Source: Heterodera schachtii (lineage: Eukaryota; Nematoda; Chromadorea; Rhabditida; Heteroderidae). Taken from it: a stretch of 64,000 bases of DNA. The stretch covers positions 3,185,946 through 3,249,945 of the forward strand of contig SIJG01000001.1 in NCBI GenBank assembly GCA_023374025.1. The letters are read 5' to 3'. The position numbers and the translations under genes are program-made. Positions within the stretch are counted from its first letter, which is position 1, and each line of letters begins with the position of its first letter. Shown piece by piece: positions 49,294 to 62,783 of the stretch. The notes under the pieces are model-generated. The model ran no database searches, was not told the DNA's origin, and saw only the letters and a program-made list of their open reading frames with translations.

Positions 49294-52200
49294 ATGGACG
49301 CAGAAATGGCAAAGTTCAAAAAGTTGCGAGTGATGCCAGAAAGTTATGACAAATTGAAAAGGACTCACGAAAATTTGTATTATGGGGCGGTGAAAGCACT
49401 GGTGGGACAGCTGGGGAAGAATATGTACAAGAGACTGTCCAAAGGCAAAGAAAGCAATGGCATTTGCCAAAATGGTCGAAGGTTCTTTAGGGGAGCAGCG
49501 GCGATTGGCCAAATGTTTGGACCGAATTGAGAACCGATTCGACCTAAAGTCGCCGGCAATTTGCCTGGTGGAAAGCAAACGGCGATTGATGGAGACGGAA
49601 CGGACGAAGAGCGACGAATTGTTGGCATTTGTCCAGGAAGAGGGTACGGTAGGTGGGAGGAGATTGATACGGTAGGGAAATGAGCGGAAATGGCCGTTTA
49701 GAAAAGCATCAAAGCGACAGTCATCGTGTAGAAGTGGCATTTATGCAAGACAGTGATGGAGTTACGGTAGGAGGTACTCACAAAACGGTACGGTATTTGG
49801 ACGAAAAAAGGACTAAATCAACAGATAATGAACCACAGAATGCAGGACAGAAAAAACAACGAATTCAATCAGTTCAGCAATTAAATGGTCACCTGTTGGG
49901 AAAAGTTGAAAAGGGACCAAAACGGACAGAGTCGGCGCGGCTGTTCGGTACGGCAAAAAGGGCAGACGGAGGGTGCCGAGAAGGGTGGAGGACGGATTTG
50001 AGCAGTTGCTGAAGGTGCCAATCATTTAAGAAAAGGAAAAATTGAGGGAATGGGGCGGGGATTATCAAAAAATGGCAATGGCAAAAAACAATTGGCACAA
50101 ATTGAACAGACGCGAAAGGAGCGCGAAGAATGGCTGACTAATGGACGAATTGGGCGATGGGAAAGTGCGGAAGAAGCGCAGGGAAACGCGGAAGAACGTT
50201 TTAAGGTGGGATTAGCAAACGAGAAATGACCGACCACTCATTCTTTAATTACAATATTCAATTATTTCCGATCAAATCGATGAGCTCTTCGCTTCCGCTG
50301 GGCACCGACGCCGACAAATCCATCGGATCACGCGTAAGTGCCGGAAAAGCGGAACCAAGTGAAATTCGAACTTACTGACACAAGAAATCCGGAAAAGGTG
50401 TCCAATTTGCTGATTAAAATGATGGGTGAAAGGGGAGAAAAGGCGGAAAACAAATGGACAAAAGTGCACGGATTGTTGGCACGACTTTCGGAAGAAACGG
50501 AACGACGCAAGAAATTTCCCGGCACAAAAGTCTTTGAAAAGCGAATGTATGGCATGTAAAATTGGGGGGGCGGGACTTTTCATTCATTTGGCACTTTTAG
50601 GTATGACATAGTGTTGGACCGGGAAGAGCCTTCTCTGAGTCCCAAGGAAAAGGTTGGTCTCTCAGCATTCACTTTGTGCATTTGATCTCTTTTTTAATTC
50701 ATTCCGATTTCGATCACCCAAAATGGCCTGTGTATTTATTTGATCATTTATCGATTCATCGTCCCAATTCCTCTCTTTGCTTGTCCTTTGGATAATTCGC
50801 TAATCTTTCCTCTCATCGCCCATTAGAGAAGCCAATTGGGACTGATCCACGAGGGCATGAAACTGTTCGATTCGATGCCTGACAAAGCGACCGTTGCGCG
50901 GAATGCTTCCGCTTCTCAGAACTACCGGATGTTCAGCCCCCGATTCATGCCACTTGCACCCGACAAGGGCGCCCCGTCAACCCCAAGTCGATTCTGTCGC
51001 CCACATTGTTCGCTATGTACGAGGAAAAGGACAACAATTCCATTGTGAATGTGCCAGAGGCAATTTGAATTTGAAAAGGACAAAACGCCACGCCACACAG
51101 CCATTCAGATGCTGAGAAGCGCCGGCATCGGAGAAAAGGACAGACAAAAGCTAATTGCCGGACTAATGGAGCTGACCGGGACCACCAATACGGCGGAGAA
51201 AGCGCTTCAGTTGCTGAAGAACGTCGACTTTTTTGATGAGGGTAAATTGAGGGGCGATTTGGGACTCGTCACTTCCCCCCCCCCACTCCCCCCATACTTT
51301 TGCCATGCCAACTGTCCGATTTGTCTTTCCTCCAGGCGTCGGTGGACCAATTTTAAAAGCCACCAAACGAACTGTGAGCGCTTTTTTCGCCTTGGAAGAC
51401 TCTTTGAACAGAGTTCAAAGAAAGCAATGCTCACAAAATGGGTTCACTTTCGCGCGCAAAGACCAAATTACGAAACTGCTGAGGGATCAGAGTAAAAAAG
51501 GGGAAGAGGGGGGGGGGGGGGGGAAGTGATCCGATGAGCGATCAGCCGAAAGCATTGGCTGTTCAGCGATCGACGTGCAGCAAATGCCGGACATGGCCAA
51601 GTTCGACACGTACGACAGAATGAGTGCCGAGGAGAAGGAAATGGCCCTTTGGGCGACCATTGAAAGCATTGCGTTGGATGAGCCCGTACAAAAAGTAACG
51701 GACAAATGTGACCACAAAAGAGCGAATGCCTCCGATGCCGATCAGTCCGTCCAAATGCTTCATCTCCCCCCCCCCTTCAAATTCAGCACAATTCGTCCTC
51801 CTTCACCCGCGGAGGGAACCATCGGCGCGTTAAGCGCACTTTCGCTGTCCATTTGTACGAATCGGTGATTCTTTCGCCTTTCCAATTCGCACCCATTTAT
51901 GGCCTTGTCGTTATGGGCCCAGCCGTTCTTTCGCCCAGCATTTTCAGGTCAATTGCATTTGCTTGATTGTAGCACCATTCAAAACCATTGATTGATTCCT
52001 TTTTTAGCCCTTATATTCTTGCGCCAAGCGTGTGAGTGATGGGTGATTGATCGGCCCAACCGAGCGATGATTAACTAACTGATCAATCCGACTTAATCCT
52101 CTAATCAGTCTTTTTCAGTTTGTCCCCGCTTATTCTTTCCCCGATTGGGTTCAGGTGAGTCCCTTTTTCCATATCCTTAATTTGCTCGTCCATTTGGCCA

Positions 52201-52770
52201 TTTTTTCAGCCCTCTTATTCTCTCCCCTTCCGTGTGAGTTTCCGCTTCTCCCCCCCCCCCCCCCCCCTCTTTCCCCGTCCCCCTAAATTCGCCTCACTTT
52301 TCAGTTTATCTCCATGGGTTCTTACGCCCGGTCTCTTCAATCCCTACATAATTAGGCACGTGTCGTCCGTCCTCTCTCGCCAATGCTTTTCCCTTTCAGT
52401 CCCTACGTGTTCTCGCCCTTCATCCTCGGCCCCCTCATCCTCCACCCTTTCATTCTCTCTCCCTATGTCCGTCCGTTCGATTCACTCTCTCCCTCCCTCT
52501 CTAACTCTGTCCCTCCCCTTTTCAGGTGCTCTCTCTCAACGTTCTCAACCCTTACGCGCTGTCTCCGATCATTCTCAATCCGATCGGTCTCACCTCCCCC
52601 TGCTTTACCCGGTGCCAAATTCGCCTTCGTCCCCTTAAGCATTGTCCCCCGATATACTGTCTCCGCAAGTTCTTGGCGGTGCCGTGTTTTCCCCCGCATT
52701 TCTTTCGCCGGCCATTTTCACTCAAACCTTTCTGATGGTCAGCATCTTTTCGCCCACTTTTCTTTCCTAA
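49294..52770 (+). CDS. MLT-10-like moulting-cycle protein
   Basis: Many short exons. N-terminal part LPESYDKL-like helical region (VMPESYDKLKRTHENLYYGA), then RMYG, YDIVLDREEPSLSPKEK, NYRMFSPRFMPLAPDK, SILSPTLFAMYEE, MLRSAGIGEKDRQKLIAGLM, ALQLLKNVDFFDEG, and a C-terminal array of proline repeats spread over mini-exons: SPYILAPSV, SPLILSPSV, PYVFSPFILGPLIL, VLNPYALSPIILNPIG, DILSPQVLGG, FSPAFLSPAIF, ending at TAA 52768. This is the layout of the nematode Moulting_cycle (MLT-10-like) family, secreted from the hypodermis during moults. A GC-AG intron occurs after NVPE (about 51059). An apparent one-base loss in the G-run at 50969-50971 puts LAPDK and NPKSILSP in different frames. The exon chain 49530-50330 is uncertain. 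Confidence 0.75.
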
Positions 52771-52986
52771 ATGCCAATGCCTTCGTTTTGTGTTTTTCTT
52801 TTGGCTTTGCTCTTTCATTCAATTTTCGTTATTCTCAGTCAGAAATTGCAATGCCAACAATGACAAATGACCAGAAAGAACAGAATTTTTACATATTTTT
52901 ATTTATTTTTTGTATTTATATTTGATTTTTGAATATAACAATAGTTTTGCCAATTATTTTCAATTATTTTGTTTTTGTTAATAAAT

Positions 52987-53215
52987 TAATGCAATAATAA
53001 TTCAAATTCATTCTCTCCCCGCCCCTTCGCCCATTTTCTTTGACTTCGGCGCGAATGGCCAAATAAATCGGCGTTTGCCCATGCAAATCCATCCGTCCGT
53101 CCGTCCCCCGAGGCATTCGTTGGACATTTTGCCAGCTGTCACTCCCCCCACCCTCGCCCAATTCATTTTGTCCCTCCGGCACTGAATGGCTGTCGTCAAT
53201 CACTGCCCACTCTTG
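52987..53215 (-). CDS. possible terminal exon
   Basis: Open frame after an AG near 53215, reading WAVIDDSHSVPEGQNELG and GRMDLHGQTPIYLAIRAEV, the latter loosely like an ankyrin repeat. No upstream exon could be linked with confidence. Low support. Confidence 0.25.
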
Positions 53216-55766
53216 AAAGTGACCGCCAATAAAAAGGAGAGACGGGACGAATTTGCATAATTCCTTTCGAAATTTTCAGAAACCGACGAATTGGCACAGT
53301 TTTAGTGACGAAAAGAAAAGAGGAGGGAAAGAGAAGGGGGGGGGAGGGAGGGGGGGGGGAAAGCGAATCATTGGAAAGGCATTTTTGAGGGGGCGGCGAA
53401 TGAAGTGCCATTGCCCATTTCACTTTAGGTCATCCAAAATCACTTTAAAATGCGCTCCATTGGCCTTTTGTCTTCGGCACTTCCTCACGCAGCCATTTGC
53501 CCATCTGTCGCTGATTAAATTATTTCCGTGACGGTCTTATCAATGGCATTCATCTTGCCGCCCTCTTCACTAACGCCCTTTAATTTTGTTCGTTCCCCAG
53601 CACTTTTTCCTCTTCGTTTTTCCTCGTCCTTCTTTTTCCTTCACTTTCCCTTTTCGTTTCTTTTCTTCTCCCTCCTCTTACTTTTCCTATTTCTTTTCCT
53701 CATCCTTTTTCTCTTCCTTCTCTTCTTCTTCTTTTTCCTCTTCCTTTTTCTCTTCCTTCTCTTCTTCTTCCTTTTTCTCTTCCTTTTTCTCTTCCTTTTT
53801 CTCTTCCTTCTCTTCTTCTTCCTTTTTCTCTTCATTTTTCTCTTCATCTTCTTCCTCTTCGTACTTCTGTTTCACTTTCATTTTTCCTCTTCTTCTCATC
53901 CTTGTTCCTTCTCTTTGGCTTCCTCTTTTTCCTTAATTTTCTTTTTCTCTTTCTCTGTCCCTTTCTTTTCTTTCCGCCCTCCCCCGAGACCCTTTCATTT
54001 CCATCCATCAAATTCAAATATTCATCATCATCCTCTTTATAAACTTTGTCTTTTGCTTGTGGCATATTCAAATAGAAAAGCAAATTACCGTTGGTTTTTC
54101 TTTTTCCTACCGTAATCCAATGCATTCTCCGCCCCACAAAAAGCTTTTCCCATGTTTCTCAAAAAATGCTTTTCTCGGCCTTTTGTTTGGCTTAGAATGT
54201 GCCAAAAGTGCGCTCCCTCATTGCCGTCAGCAGTTGCTAAGTGGCTCCCTCCCTCCCCTCCCTCCCCTCCCTCCCCTCCCTCCCCTCCCTCCCCTCCCTC
54301 CCCTCCCTCCCCTCCCTCCCCTCCCTCCCCTCCCTCCCCTCCCTCCCCTCCCTCCCCTCCCTCCCCTCCCTCTTTCCCCCCTTTCCCTCCCTCCTTCTGT
54401 CCCCCTCTTCCTCTCTCCCTTCCCCCCCCCTTTTTTTCCCCTTTGGCTTTACCACCCTTCCCCAGGGAATTCTTTCGGCGCTTCTTCGCTGCCATTTTTC
54501 TTCATTTCTTTGCGATTTGCGACTGACGAATGAATGAATGAAAGGATTATTTAGACATATTATTGGCCAAATGGAAAATAAATTGGCAAAAGTCGAAAAT
54601 GATAAAGACGAAATTATTAAGCGCATGCGAAGAGGGACAATCAGAAGAAAAGGGACAATGACACTGATCAGAATTCATTCCCTCTCAAAAGCCATCCCCG
54701 CCCAATGCTTCTGCTTTTCTTTTGCGCTTAAACCCTTTCTTTATCCGTTGCCGTTTTCCCAGGTCCATCGCTTTTCTCCCCCCCCCCCCCCCCCCCCCCC
54801 TCTGACAATGGCCAATCATTCCCCCCCCCCTCTCCTCCCATCGCTGTCTCTCTCCTGCCCATTCTCTCGCTCTTTCGCTGATCAGTGCCTCCCTCCCTTT
54901 TCTCTTCCTTCCGTGCCTTCCCCCCCCCCCCCCTCTTTTTCCTCCCCTTATTTCTGTCAAGCATTCTTTTTACAATAAAAATGACTGCCAAAAGGGCGCT
55001 TCGCGTGGGAACGGAGTTTTGAACGACCACGGCGAATGGGGAAGAAGGAGAGGGAGGAGGAGGAAGAGGAGAGGGGGCGGGAGAGGGAAGAGGGAGGGGT
55101 ACGGGCGGAGCAGAGAATGGAGAATGAATGAATGGCCTTGCCTATTTTATGGACTCCAAATCCCAACTTATTCCTATATTTTGTGCTCTTTTTCCACTTT
55201 CTCTCCATTCCTTTTTCTTCCTTCTTTTTCTCTTCCTTCTCTCCTTTCTCATTCTATTTCCTTTTCCTTTTCCTCTTCCTCTTCTCTTCCCTCTTTCTCT
55301 TCCATTCCTTTTTCTTCCTTCTTTTTCTCTTCCTTCTCTCCTTTCTCATTCTATTTCCTTTTGCTCTTCCTCTTCCTCTTCTCTTCCCTCTTTCTCTTCC
55401 ATTCCTTTTCTTCCTTCTTTTTCTCTTCCTTCTCTCCTTTCTCATTCTATTTCCTTTTCCTCTTCCTTCTCTTCTTCTCTTCTCTTCTCTTTTTTCCCCC
55501 CTTTCCCTCTTTCTCTTTCTCTTCCATTCCTTTTTCTTCCTTCTTTTTCTCTTCTCTTCTTTTCTCTTCCTTTTCCTTCTTTCCTTCCCCTTCTTTATTT
55601 TCACCTTTGTTTTTCTGCTCTTCCATCATTTAACGTCCCCTTCCCTTTCCCTTATTTGGATTCATTTATTTATTCTTCGCCCTGTCTTCTTCATTTTTTG
55701 TTGTAATAAATTAATGTGATTTTCTCCTCCTATTCCCCTCTCTCTCTCTCTTTCTCTCTCTACTGT

Positions 55767-55829
<63 letters not shown>

Positions 55830-58800
55830 TGATGGCATTTCTCTCTTTTCCTCTCCCACTTTTCTCTTATCTCTTCCCTCATCAATTCAAACTTTCCAAA
55901 AATCATAATTATCCTTTTTTAAGAATAAAAACATTTTAAACGATAGACCGACCAAAAAACAATTGGACTTTCGTTTTACTTTTATTATTAAAGAGAAAGG
56001 GAATGAAAGTGTTGACGGACGAACGGACGGGGGCATAATTAGGGGGTGGGGAGGGGGCGGAGGCGGGGGATTATGCCCCGTTTTTGCGGGAAAATATCCG
56101 CCAAAGGGAGGGAGGGGGACAATCCCCGAGGCAATGGACGTGCGATTCGAGGCGGCTAAGTTTTGATTTGGAGGAGGGCGGGGCGGGGGGGGGGGGGTAA
56201 TGCCCTCGGGGCGCAGGACACGCCGAATATGCCCTGAGGAAGTTGCGAACGGCTGACCAAAAAGAAGTTTTCCGCCCCTTCCGCCCCAATTGTGCCACCA
56301 TTTCAAATCATTGCCTAACCAATTTAATTGTTCCGATTGTCGGTTTCTTTAAACATTCCCCCCCCCCCGCTTCGGTCATTCCCCCCCCCCCAATTCCAAA
56401 CTTTCCAACTTTTTTTTTTTGTAATTGGCGCGTGCCCGCGCCCACCGACATGGCAATGCCAATGGTTTTGTTGGCTTCGCCCGTCCGGTGTTGTCCGTTT
56501 TTTGCCGATGAAAACAGCTCCCCCCCCCCCCCCTCTTCCGCCCCCCCCCCCCTCCGGCGTCTCTTCGTCCTCCCCCCCCCTTCCGCCCTCCCCCACCATT
56601 CCGATTTCTCTTTCCTTCTCCAGCATTCAACAACATTTCGCCAAATACAAAAAATAACTTTTTTGATTTGCTTTAATGAATTATGCAAATTAAAGGTTGG
56701 AAGAGAAAAAGAGAAGGGGGGGGGGGGGAATCAGAGAATAATAAATAATGAGTGAAAGAAGCGGCGGGGCCCGGGGGGGGGGGGAAATCGACAGATTGTT
56801 AAGTTTTGGTGATCGTCAAATTGTTGGACAGGGAAGAGGGAGTGAGTTAGTTGCCTCCGGCAACATTCCCACAATGACCATCGCCGGGGGGCGACGATAA
56901 TTTCGTGGACAACGAAAGGGGGGGGGGAGGGAGATGAAGTGACAGTAAATGTTACAATCTGTTGACCATTTGACCGACGAAAGAATGAAAACATTTTGAT
57001 TGATTGTCCGAAAAAATAATGGGAAAATGGCAAAGTCAAAAATCAGTTGCGGAATTTGCCAAATGAATTGCCACGCTTATCTTTTCAATGGCCCACCTGA
57101 AAATGCTCAACTCACTTTTCCAATGGATAATTTGCTAAATTTCTCATCTTTTATCCCCAAATGCTTTTTCCTTTTTCTTTCTCCCCGTCGGCGCCACACA
57201 CTTTAATTAGTGAGTGAGTGACATTCTATTGGTGACTCGATTAAAATGCAGCAAAACATGCATTTCATTGTGAATGATCGGGCGGGGGGGGGGGGGGGGG
57301 GGCGGCACGGGCGGGGCAAGGACATTTTGCGCAGTCGAGACGGATTTATGAGCGCAATAAGTAACGGTGCCATTAGTCGGGGGGGGGGGGGGGGCTAAAA
57401 AATGGAAAAGCAAAAGGCAACGCGCAGAGGGGGGGGGGGGGAGGAGAAAATGGGGAAGGAAAGGGGAGACATTTATAAACTACAATTAAAGTATTTTTTA
57501 TCCCATAAATTAATAATTGGCAATAAACAAATGCACTAATGCGACGGAGAAGGAGAAAGGATAATCCCCGGGGAAAGGCCAATCCGAGCAGCAGCAGAAC
57601 CAACAAAACATGGCAACACCACTCGCTAATCATCAACAATCGTTTATCGTTTCGTTAATCACCCTTCCTTCTCCCTTCTTCCCCCCTTTCGTTCCTTCTT
57701 TCATTCTTACGGTGGTTGTTGGCTGTGCACCGACGGAGGCGGGGCGGGGGAAAGGGGCGAAAAAGAGGGAAAGGGAAATGGGAGGGGGGGGGGGGGGACA
57801 ATGGGCGTGCCTTTTCTCTCTCTCACGGGAAGAAAGCACTTTCTTACGCACCCGCTTTTCCTTCCTTCTCGTTTTTTCTTCTTCCTTCTCTTCCTTCTCT
57901 TCCGTTTCTTCTTTTTCCTTTCTCTCTCTCTTTTTCCTTTTCTCTCTTTCTTTCTCTCTTTTTTCCTTTCTCTCTATCACTCTCTCGCTTCTTTCTGCGC
58001 TTTCTCGCTTCTCTCTGTCCATTCCACGCATTAATTTTGCCCTTTTCATTCTGTCCCATCTTTTTCTCCTCTCCTCTCCTCTCCCTCTTTCTTTCGCTTT
58101 ATCTCTCTTTGATCATTACCTCACCACCGCTCTAATTTTTTCTGATTTTCGTTCCGTTTCGATTTGATAGTGCCGAATGATTTTATCGTGCTTTTGTTCA
58201 ACAAAGGAATCTTATCGAAATGGGTAATCGGAAACGGAAAACACAGCGATCGATGGAAAGAGAAAAAGAAGGGATTTTTTGATTTGAAATTGCCAAAATG
58301 CATCAGAAATTTAAATATACCACCAATACATTAAGCATTTAATTTAATTAATTTTACGGGCGAAGGGCGCGGGGAAAGGCGGGGGGGGGCAGAGAAGGGG
58401 AGTGAATGCCCCCCCCCCCCCCTCTCCCCTCCCTCCAATTTGGAACATTCCCTCGCCCCCCCCCCCCCCCTCCGCCACCGTATCCCTCCCTTCCCCCCCC
58501 CCCCCCCCCTCCCTTCTTCGCCTCATTCATCCCAAACGAGTTGTCTCCCTTTGCTATTTCTTCTGCTGCGTTCGCTTAGTCCGTTCCCTCACCGATTCAA
58601 TTCTTTCGTCCCTCATTAATTCATTGCTCCCTTTTTATTATTTACCTTGAAGACGAATGAGTTGTAGACGAGATCGTCCTCCCCTCCCCTTTCGATTGAT
58701 ACCGATTTGCCCTCTCCCCTTCCCTCCCCCTCTCTTTCCTCCTCCCCTCTTCTTTCCTCTCTTTCCTCCCTGTCCCTCCTTCCGCTTCCCCCCCCTCCCC

Positions 58801-59044
58801 CCTCTCCTTCCCCTCTTTGCTCCCCCTCGCTCCCTCTCCTTCTCATCACTCTCTTTCTCGATATCCCCGTGCATCCTCACAAAATCTCATATCCGTTTCC
58901 CAATCTTCTCCTGTCGCCGATCCCTTCCTTCTCGATCCTCTCTATCCGTCCCCCCCCCCCTCCCCGAATTTTCACGCTTTGTCCGTCGTCCGCCCTTCTT
59001 CCCCTCATTGTCAATTTTTATCTTTCAATCCGTTGTTTTTTCAG
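53216..59044. repeat. strand-asymmetric low-complexity region
   Basis: Nearly 6 kb dominated by pyrimidines on the plus strand. Includes TTCC/TTCTT-rich 53,580-53,960, a 9-bp CTCCCTCCC array at 54,240-54,372, 76-bp near-repeats of ATTCCTTTTTCTTCC-type units at 55,200-55,540, a CT microsatellite at 55,738-55,826, and C or G runs of 10 or more at over a dozen sites between 54,780 and 58,520. Long open frames here are composition artefacts. No gene supported. Confidence 0.75.
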
Positions 59045-62000
59045 CACATGAACCACGGGTTCAAGCTGTTCGACCAGCACCATAAACAAAATGTAGCACG
59101 GATTGCCGCCGACGCGGTGATGCAACACAATTTCGGAGCAGAGAATATGGAAGAGGAAGTGCAGAAAATGGAATTGGCCAGGGTTAATGGAAGCGATCAG
59201 CAGACGATAATGACGACGATGGCAAATGGAAATAACGTAAGAAAAGGGGAGAAAGTGGGAGGAGACGAGAGACAGACGAGGGACATTTAAAAAGAAAGAG
59301 ACATTTGAGGGGGAGGGGGAGAGAGGGAAAGGCGATTGAGTGGGAAAAGCAATTGGAAAAGGCGAGAAAAGATGGGAAAGGCCTTTTGTTTGGGGCATTC
59401 GATCGGTCAGTGATCGCTCCTTCTGTTTCTCTCTGATTTTTCTTCCTTAGCACTGCTCCTCCTCAACTGCTATCAATTCCTACGGCATTGTGCCGTCGGC
59501 GGTGGCCGGCGTGCCGCAATTGCAACACAACGCCCACTTTTATTACCCCCCGCCTTTGTCCGCCGGTGCCGCGCGTTCGTCCGTCGATTGTGAGCAAAAG
59601 AAAAACAAACCGATTGGTGGACAAACCAACAAATGTTAAAGTGTATTGGTGCGCCAACTCAGCTAGCACAGCGAACGTTTTGGACATCGTTCAAACGCCC
59701 CAATCGGTGGACCAACAGCAAACACCGGCCGAAGGCATGGGGACGACAAATGGCGGGACGAACAACGCCATGTTTGGCACATGTAAGGATTAGTTACGAA
59801 ATGTGGACTGAATTACTAATTGCTAATTAGCGGATTAATTGGACATCCGGCGGTTTTATTAGTCAAAGGGCCAATTTAGCAAATCAGCCGCTTCCCTTCT
59901 ACAATTACGCCGTACCCAACGTCACGTCCAACGCTTATCCGATGCCAATGGGTTACGCCAATTGGGGTATTGACGGATGGAATTATGAGACACTGTTGCA
60001 GCAACACTTTGGCAGCAAAAATGGAGAGACAATGACAAACCATCGGTGAGGGGAGGCGGGGGGTGAAAGGGGGAGAAGAGGGATTAAATGATTTGTTAAG
60101 TCCGTCTGCCAAGGCGCCCTCATCCGGCTATTTGTCCTCCTCCTCCGCTTCCTCCTCCGCCTCGTGTTCCGCTTCTTCTACTGCCGTTTCCTCCGGTTCG
60201 GCGCCTCTTCCCCTGCCGACCGTCGACTCGCCCGAAGTGAAATGCCAAAGCGAATTTTGTTTTTATTTCTCAAATTCGGGAGGATTTAGTCCAAATCCTT
60301 ATCCGCCGCTTCCCTCTTCTGCTGCTCAGTGACTTTCTTTTGTTCAGGTGGAATTGCCCACCCTTTTGCAGCAGCCCTTCTGCAACAGTTTGATGCTGTC
60401 CATGGCCAACCATCAGAACGAAGCAAAGGCACAAAAGAAGAAAAGTCACCGAAGGGGCGACGGGGGACGAAACGCAAACGACGGAAGCAATGGGGGGACA
60501 AAGGCGAAGAAGCCCAGTGGGTTTTGATTATGGCATTCAGCAGCTTTGAACAAATCAATGCTTTGGTCAACTTTCAACCCCCCCCCCCCCCGTTTTAAGG
60601 CTTTTTGGAGGACCGCCAATGCGTTAATTGCGGTGTCACTAACACGCCCTTGTGGAGGCGCGACGCCCAGGGGCATTATTTGTGCAACGCTTGTGGCCTT
60701 TACCAAAAAATGAACCAAGGGGCGCAGAGACCACTGGAAAAGCCGAAGAAGAGACAGGTAAAGGTAAAGCGGGAAGAAAGACTTAATTGTAATTGGGGGG
60801 ATTACGCTTGAGGGGGTTAAGTGGGGGGGCCAGCGGATTAGCAAAGTCATCGGACGAGAGAACGGCACGGCAAAAGGGAAAAGAATGTGGCGCGGAAGTT
60901 TGGGCGGACGGATGAGTGATTACCGAAAGGATATTCCCCCTGGGCAACGCAATTGAAGCCAAAAGCCCTTTAATTGTTTTGTGGGAAACGACGGTGAAAC
61001 ATTGAATCCCTTTTCATCTTCAGCCGTCAATTTTTGTTTTGACAAGCATCAATCTGATAAGAGGCGCATTTGGGCAAAGGGACGGGGGAGGGGAAAATGG
61101 GAAAGGAATTGGGTGGGGACGGGAAAAGTGGGGAGTGAATAATGGGGTGGGCGGGATGGTGAAGGATAGGGACAAGGAAAGGTGGGGGGGGGGGGGAGAA
61201 AGGCGAAAGGGGAAGAAAGGAAGGGAAAATGGGAATAGAGGGAGGGGGGGGGGGGTACTGATAGGGGGAGGGGGCGGGGGAATGGGAGGGGGTAAGGACT
61301 AATGAAGGCCAAGGGGGGAGGGGAAGGGAAAAGTGATCGGGAGAGGTTTAAATGAAAAGTTTTAAATGAATTTTGCTTTGTGATTGCTTTCATCTTCTAA
61401 TTGCCATTAGTTTTTCTCCTTTAGACCACCCAAAAACGGACGGGCGTCGTTTGCGCCAACTGCAAGACGAGCATGACGACTTTGTGGCGTCGCAACGCGC
61501 ATAATCAGTCGGTGTGCAACGCGTGCGGCCTCTATTTCAAATTGCACAATGTAAGGAAAGTGACGGGGAAGGCGAATTGGACACAATGGCATTGGCATTT
61601 GTTTGTTTTAAAACAATTCCAATTGGTGGTTCTCCTTTTGTTTTTTTCACATTTCATTTCTGATAAATCCCCGGAGGGAATGTCCGTCATTTGCGCCTTT
61701 TTCTTCTGTTGGTGATGGCCTTCGGTCAATTTGCTGCGAACGGAGATCTCTTTGGCATTGCGCAACTCCTCGTCAAATCTCCCCCCCCCCCCCGTTTTAA
61801 TCTCGCCGATGCCAACGACCCCCGGCCTTTCCCCTTTGCCCCCCCCCCCCTCTCCCCTCGCCTCTCTTTAAATTTGCGCTTTTATTTCCTTACGGGCAAT
61901 TAATTTGGTGTTGTTTTTGAAGACGGATCGGCCATTGAACATGAAGAAGGACCAAATACAGCAGAGAAATCGCAAAATGAGCTCCAAAGGCATAAGCGGA

Positions 62001-62783
62001 AAAAGGGGCGGCGGGGGAGGGAAAGACGCGGGCGGAGGAATAAGCGACGAATGGACGACGGAAGGGGCGGAGGGACGGAAAACAGACGAATTTGGAGAAG
62101 GGACGAAAAACGTAAGCAAATGGACAATGATAAATGCCGGGGCATTGCCATGGGACATTCATTTGCAGCAAGTGCTTCTGTTGGTGGAGGAGGACGGAAT
62201 GGCAATTGCCAAAGCGAACTCTTCCGCCATCGCCGCCTCCTCCGCCGCTTCGTCGCCCGTGGAAGAAATGGCACTGAAAAACCGACCATTTCCATTCATT
62301 CCCATGCAAACGGTGAGTCGTGAAAGGATCAGGGGTTCAATTAGAGAGGACAGAAATGCCGAAAAAGCAGAAGTGATTGGTTTTAAAAAGTCTGATATGT
62401 GAAGCGGTCACGCCAAAACACAAAATCGGACAAAATTCTCAAAAACAAAGCAATTTTTTTCACTTTAATTGTCATTTTTCCAGCATCAGCTGATCAACAA
62501 TTCGATCAACATTCACCACCATTATCACCACACCGCCGCCCCTCTGTCCGTTTTCACTCCGTCCGCCGTCTCTCATTCTCACCACGGCACTCCTCTTCTG
62601 CCTCACCACCATCCGCAGCACAACCACCACTTCGCCACCTTCCCCGCCGGTGCCAATGACAACACAATGCACCTCACAAGCCATGACGGAAGCGCACTTC
62701 TGAAGGAAAAGCTGTCCAACTCGGCCTACTGTTGGCCAACTACGGTAATGGACGCGGCGGATACGGTAATGAAATGGAAGTGA
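59045..62783 (+). CDS. elt-1: two-finger GATA transcription factor
   Basis: Exons follow from an acceptor at 59044 (ATG 59048, [14 protein letters not shown]) through 59236, 59451, 59677, 59860, 60103, 60346, 60601-60756, 61426-61550, 61921 onward and 62485-62783; the joins I checked agree in phase. Two GATA fingers: [18 protein letters not shown] with [12 protein letters not shown], and [18 protein letters not shown] with [13 protein letters not shown], followed by the basic tail [17 protein letters not shown]. Two fingers in one protein is the ELT-1 arrangement among nematode GATA factors; ELT-1 specifies epidermis. The N-terminus is Ser/Gln-rich and holds NYAVPNV, the C-terminus is His-rich (HHHYHH). 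The 60528 donor GTGGGT was chosen because it alone keeps the finger frame. A further 5' exon is possible. Confidence 0.88.

Noticed and set aside
53586..54626. Phe/Ser-rich, Lys/Glu-rich and Pro/Ser-Leu repeat open frames
   Set aside because: Composition artefacts of pyrimidine-rich DNA and the 9-bp array.
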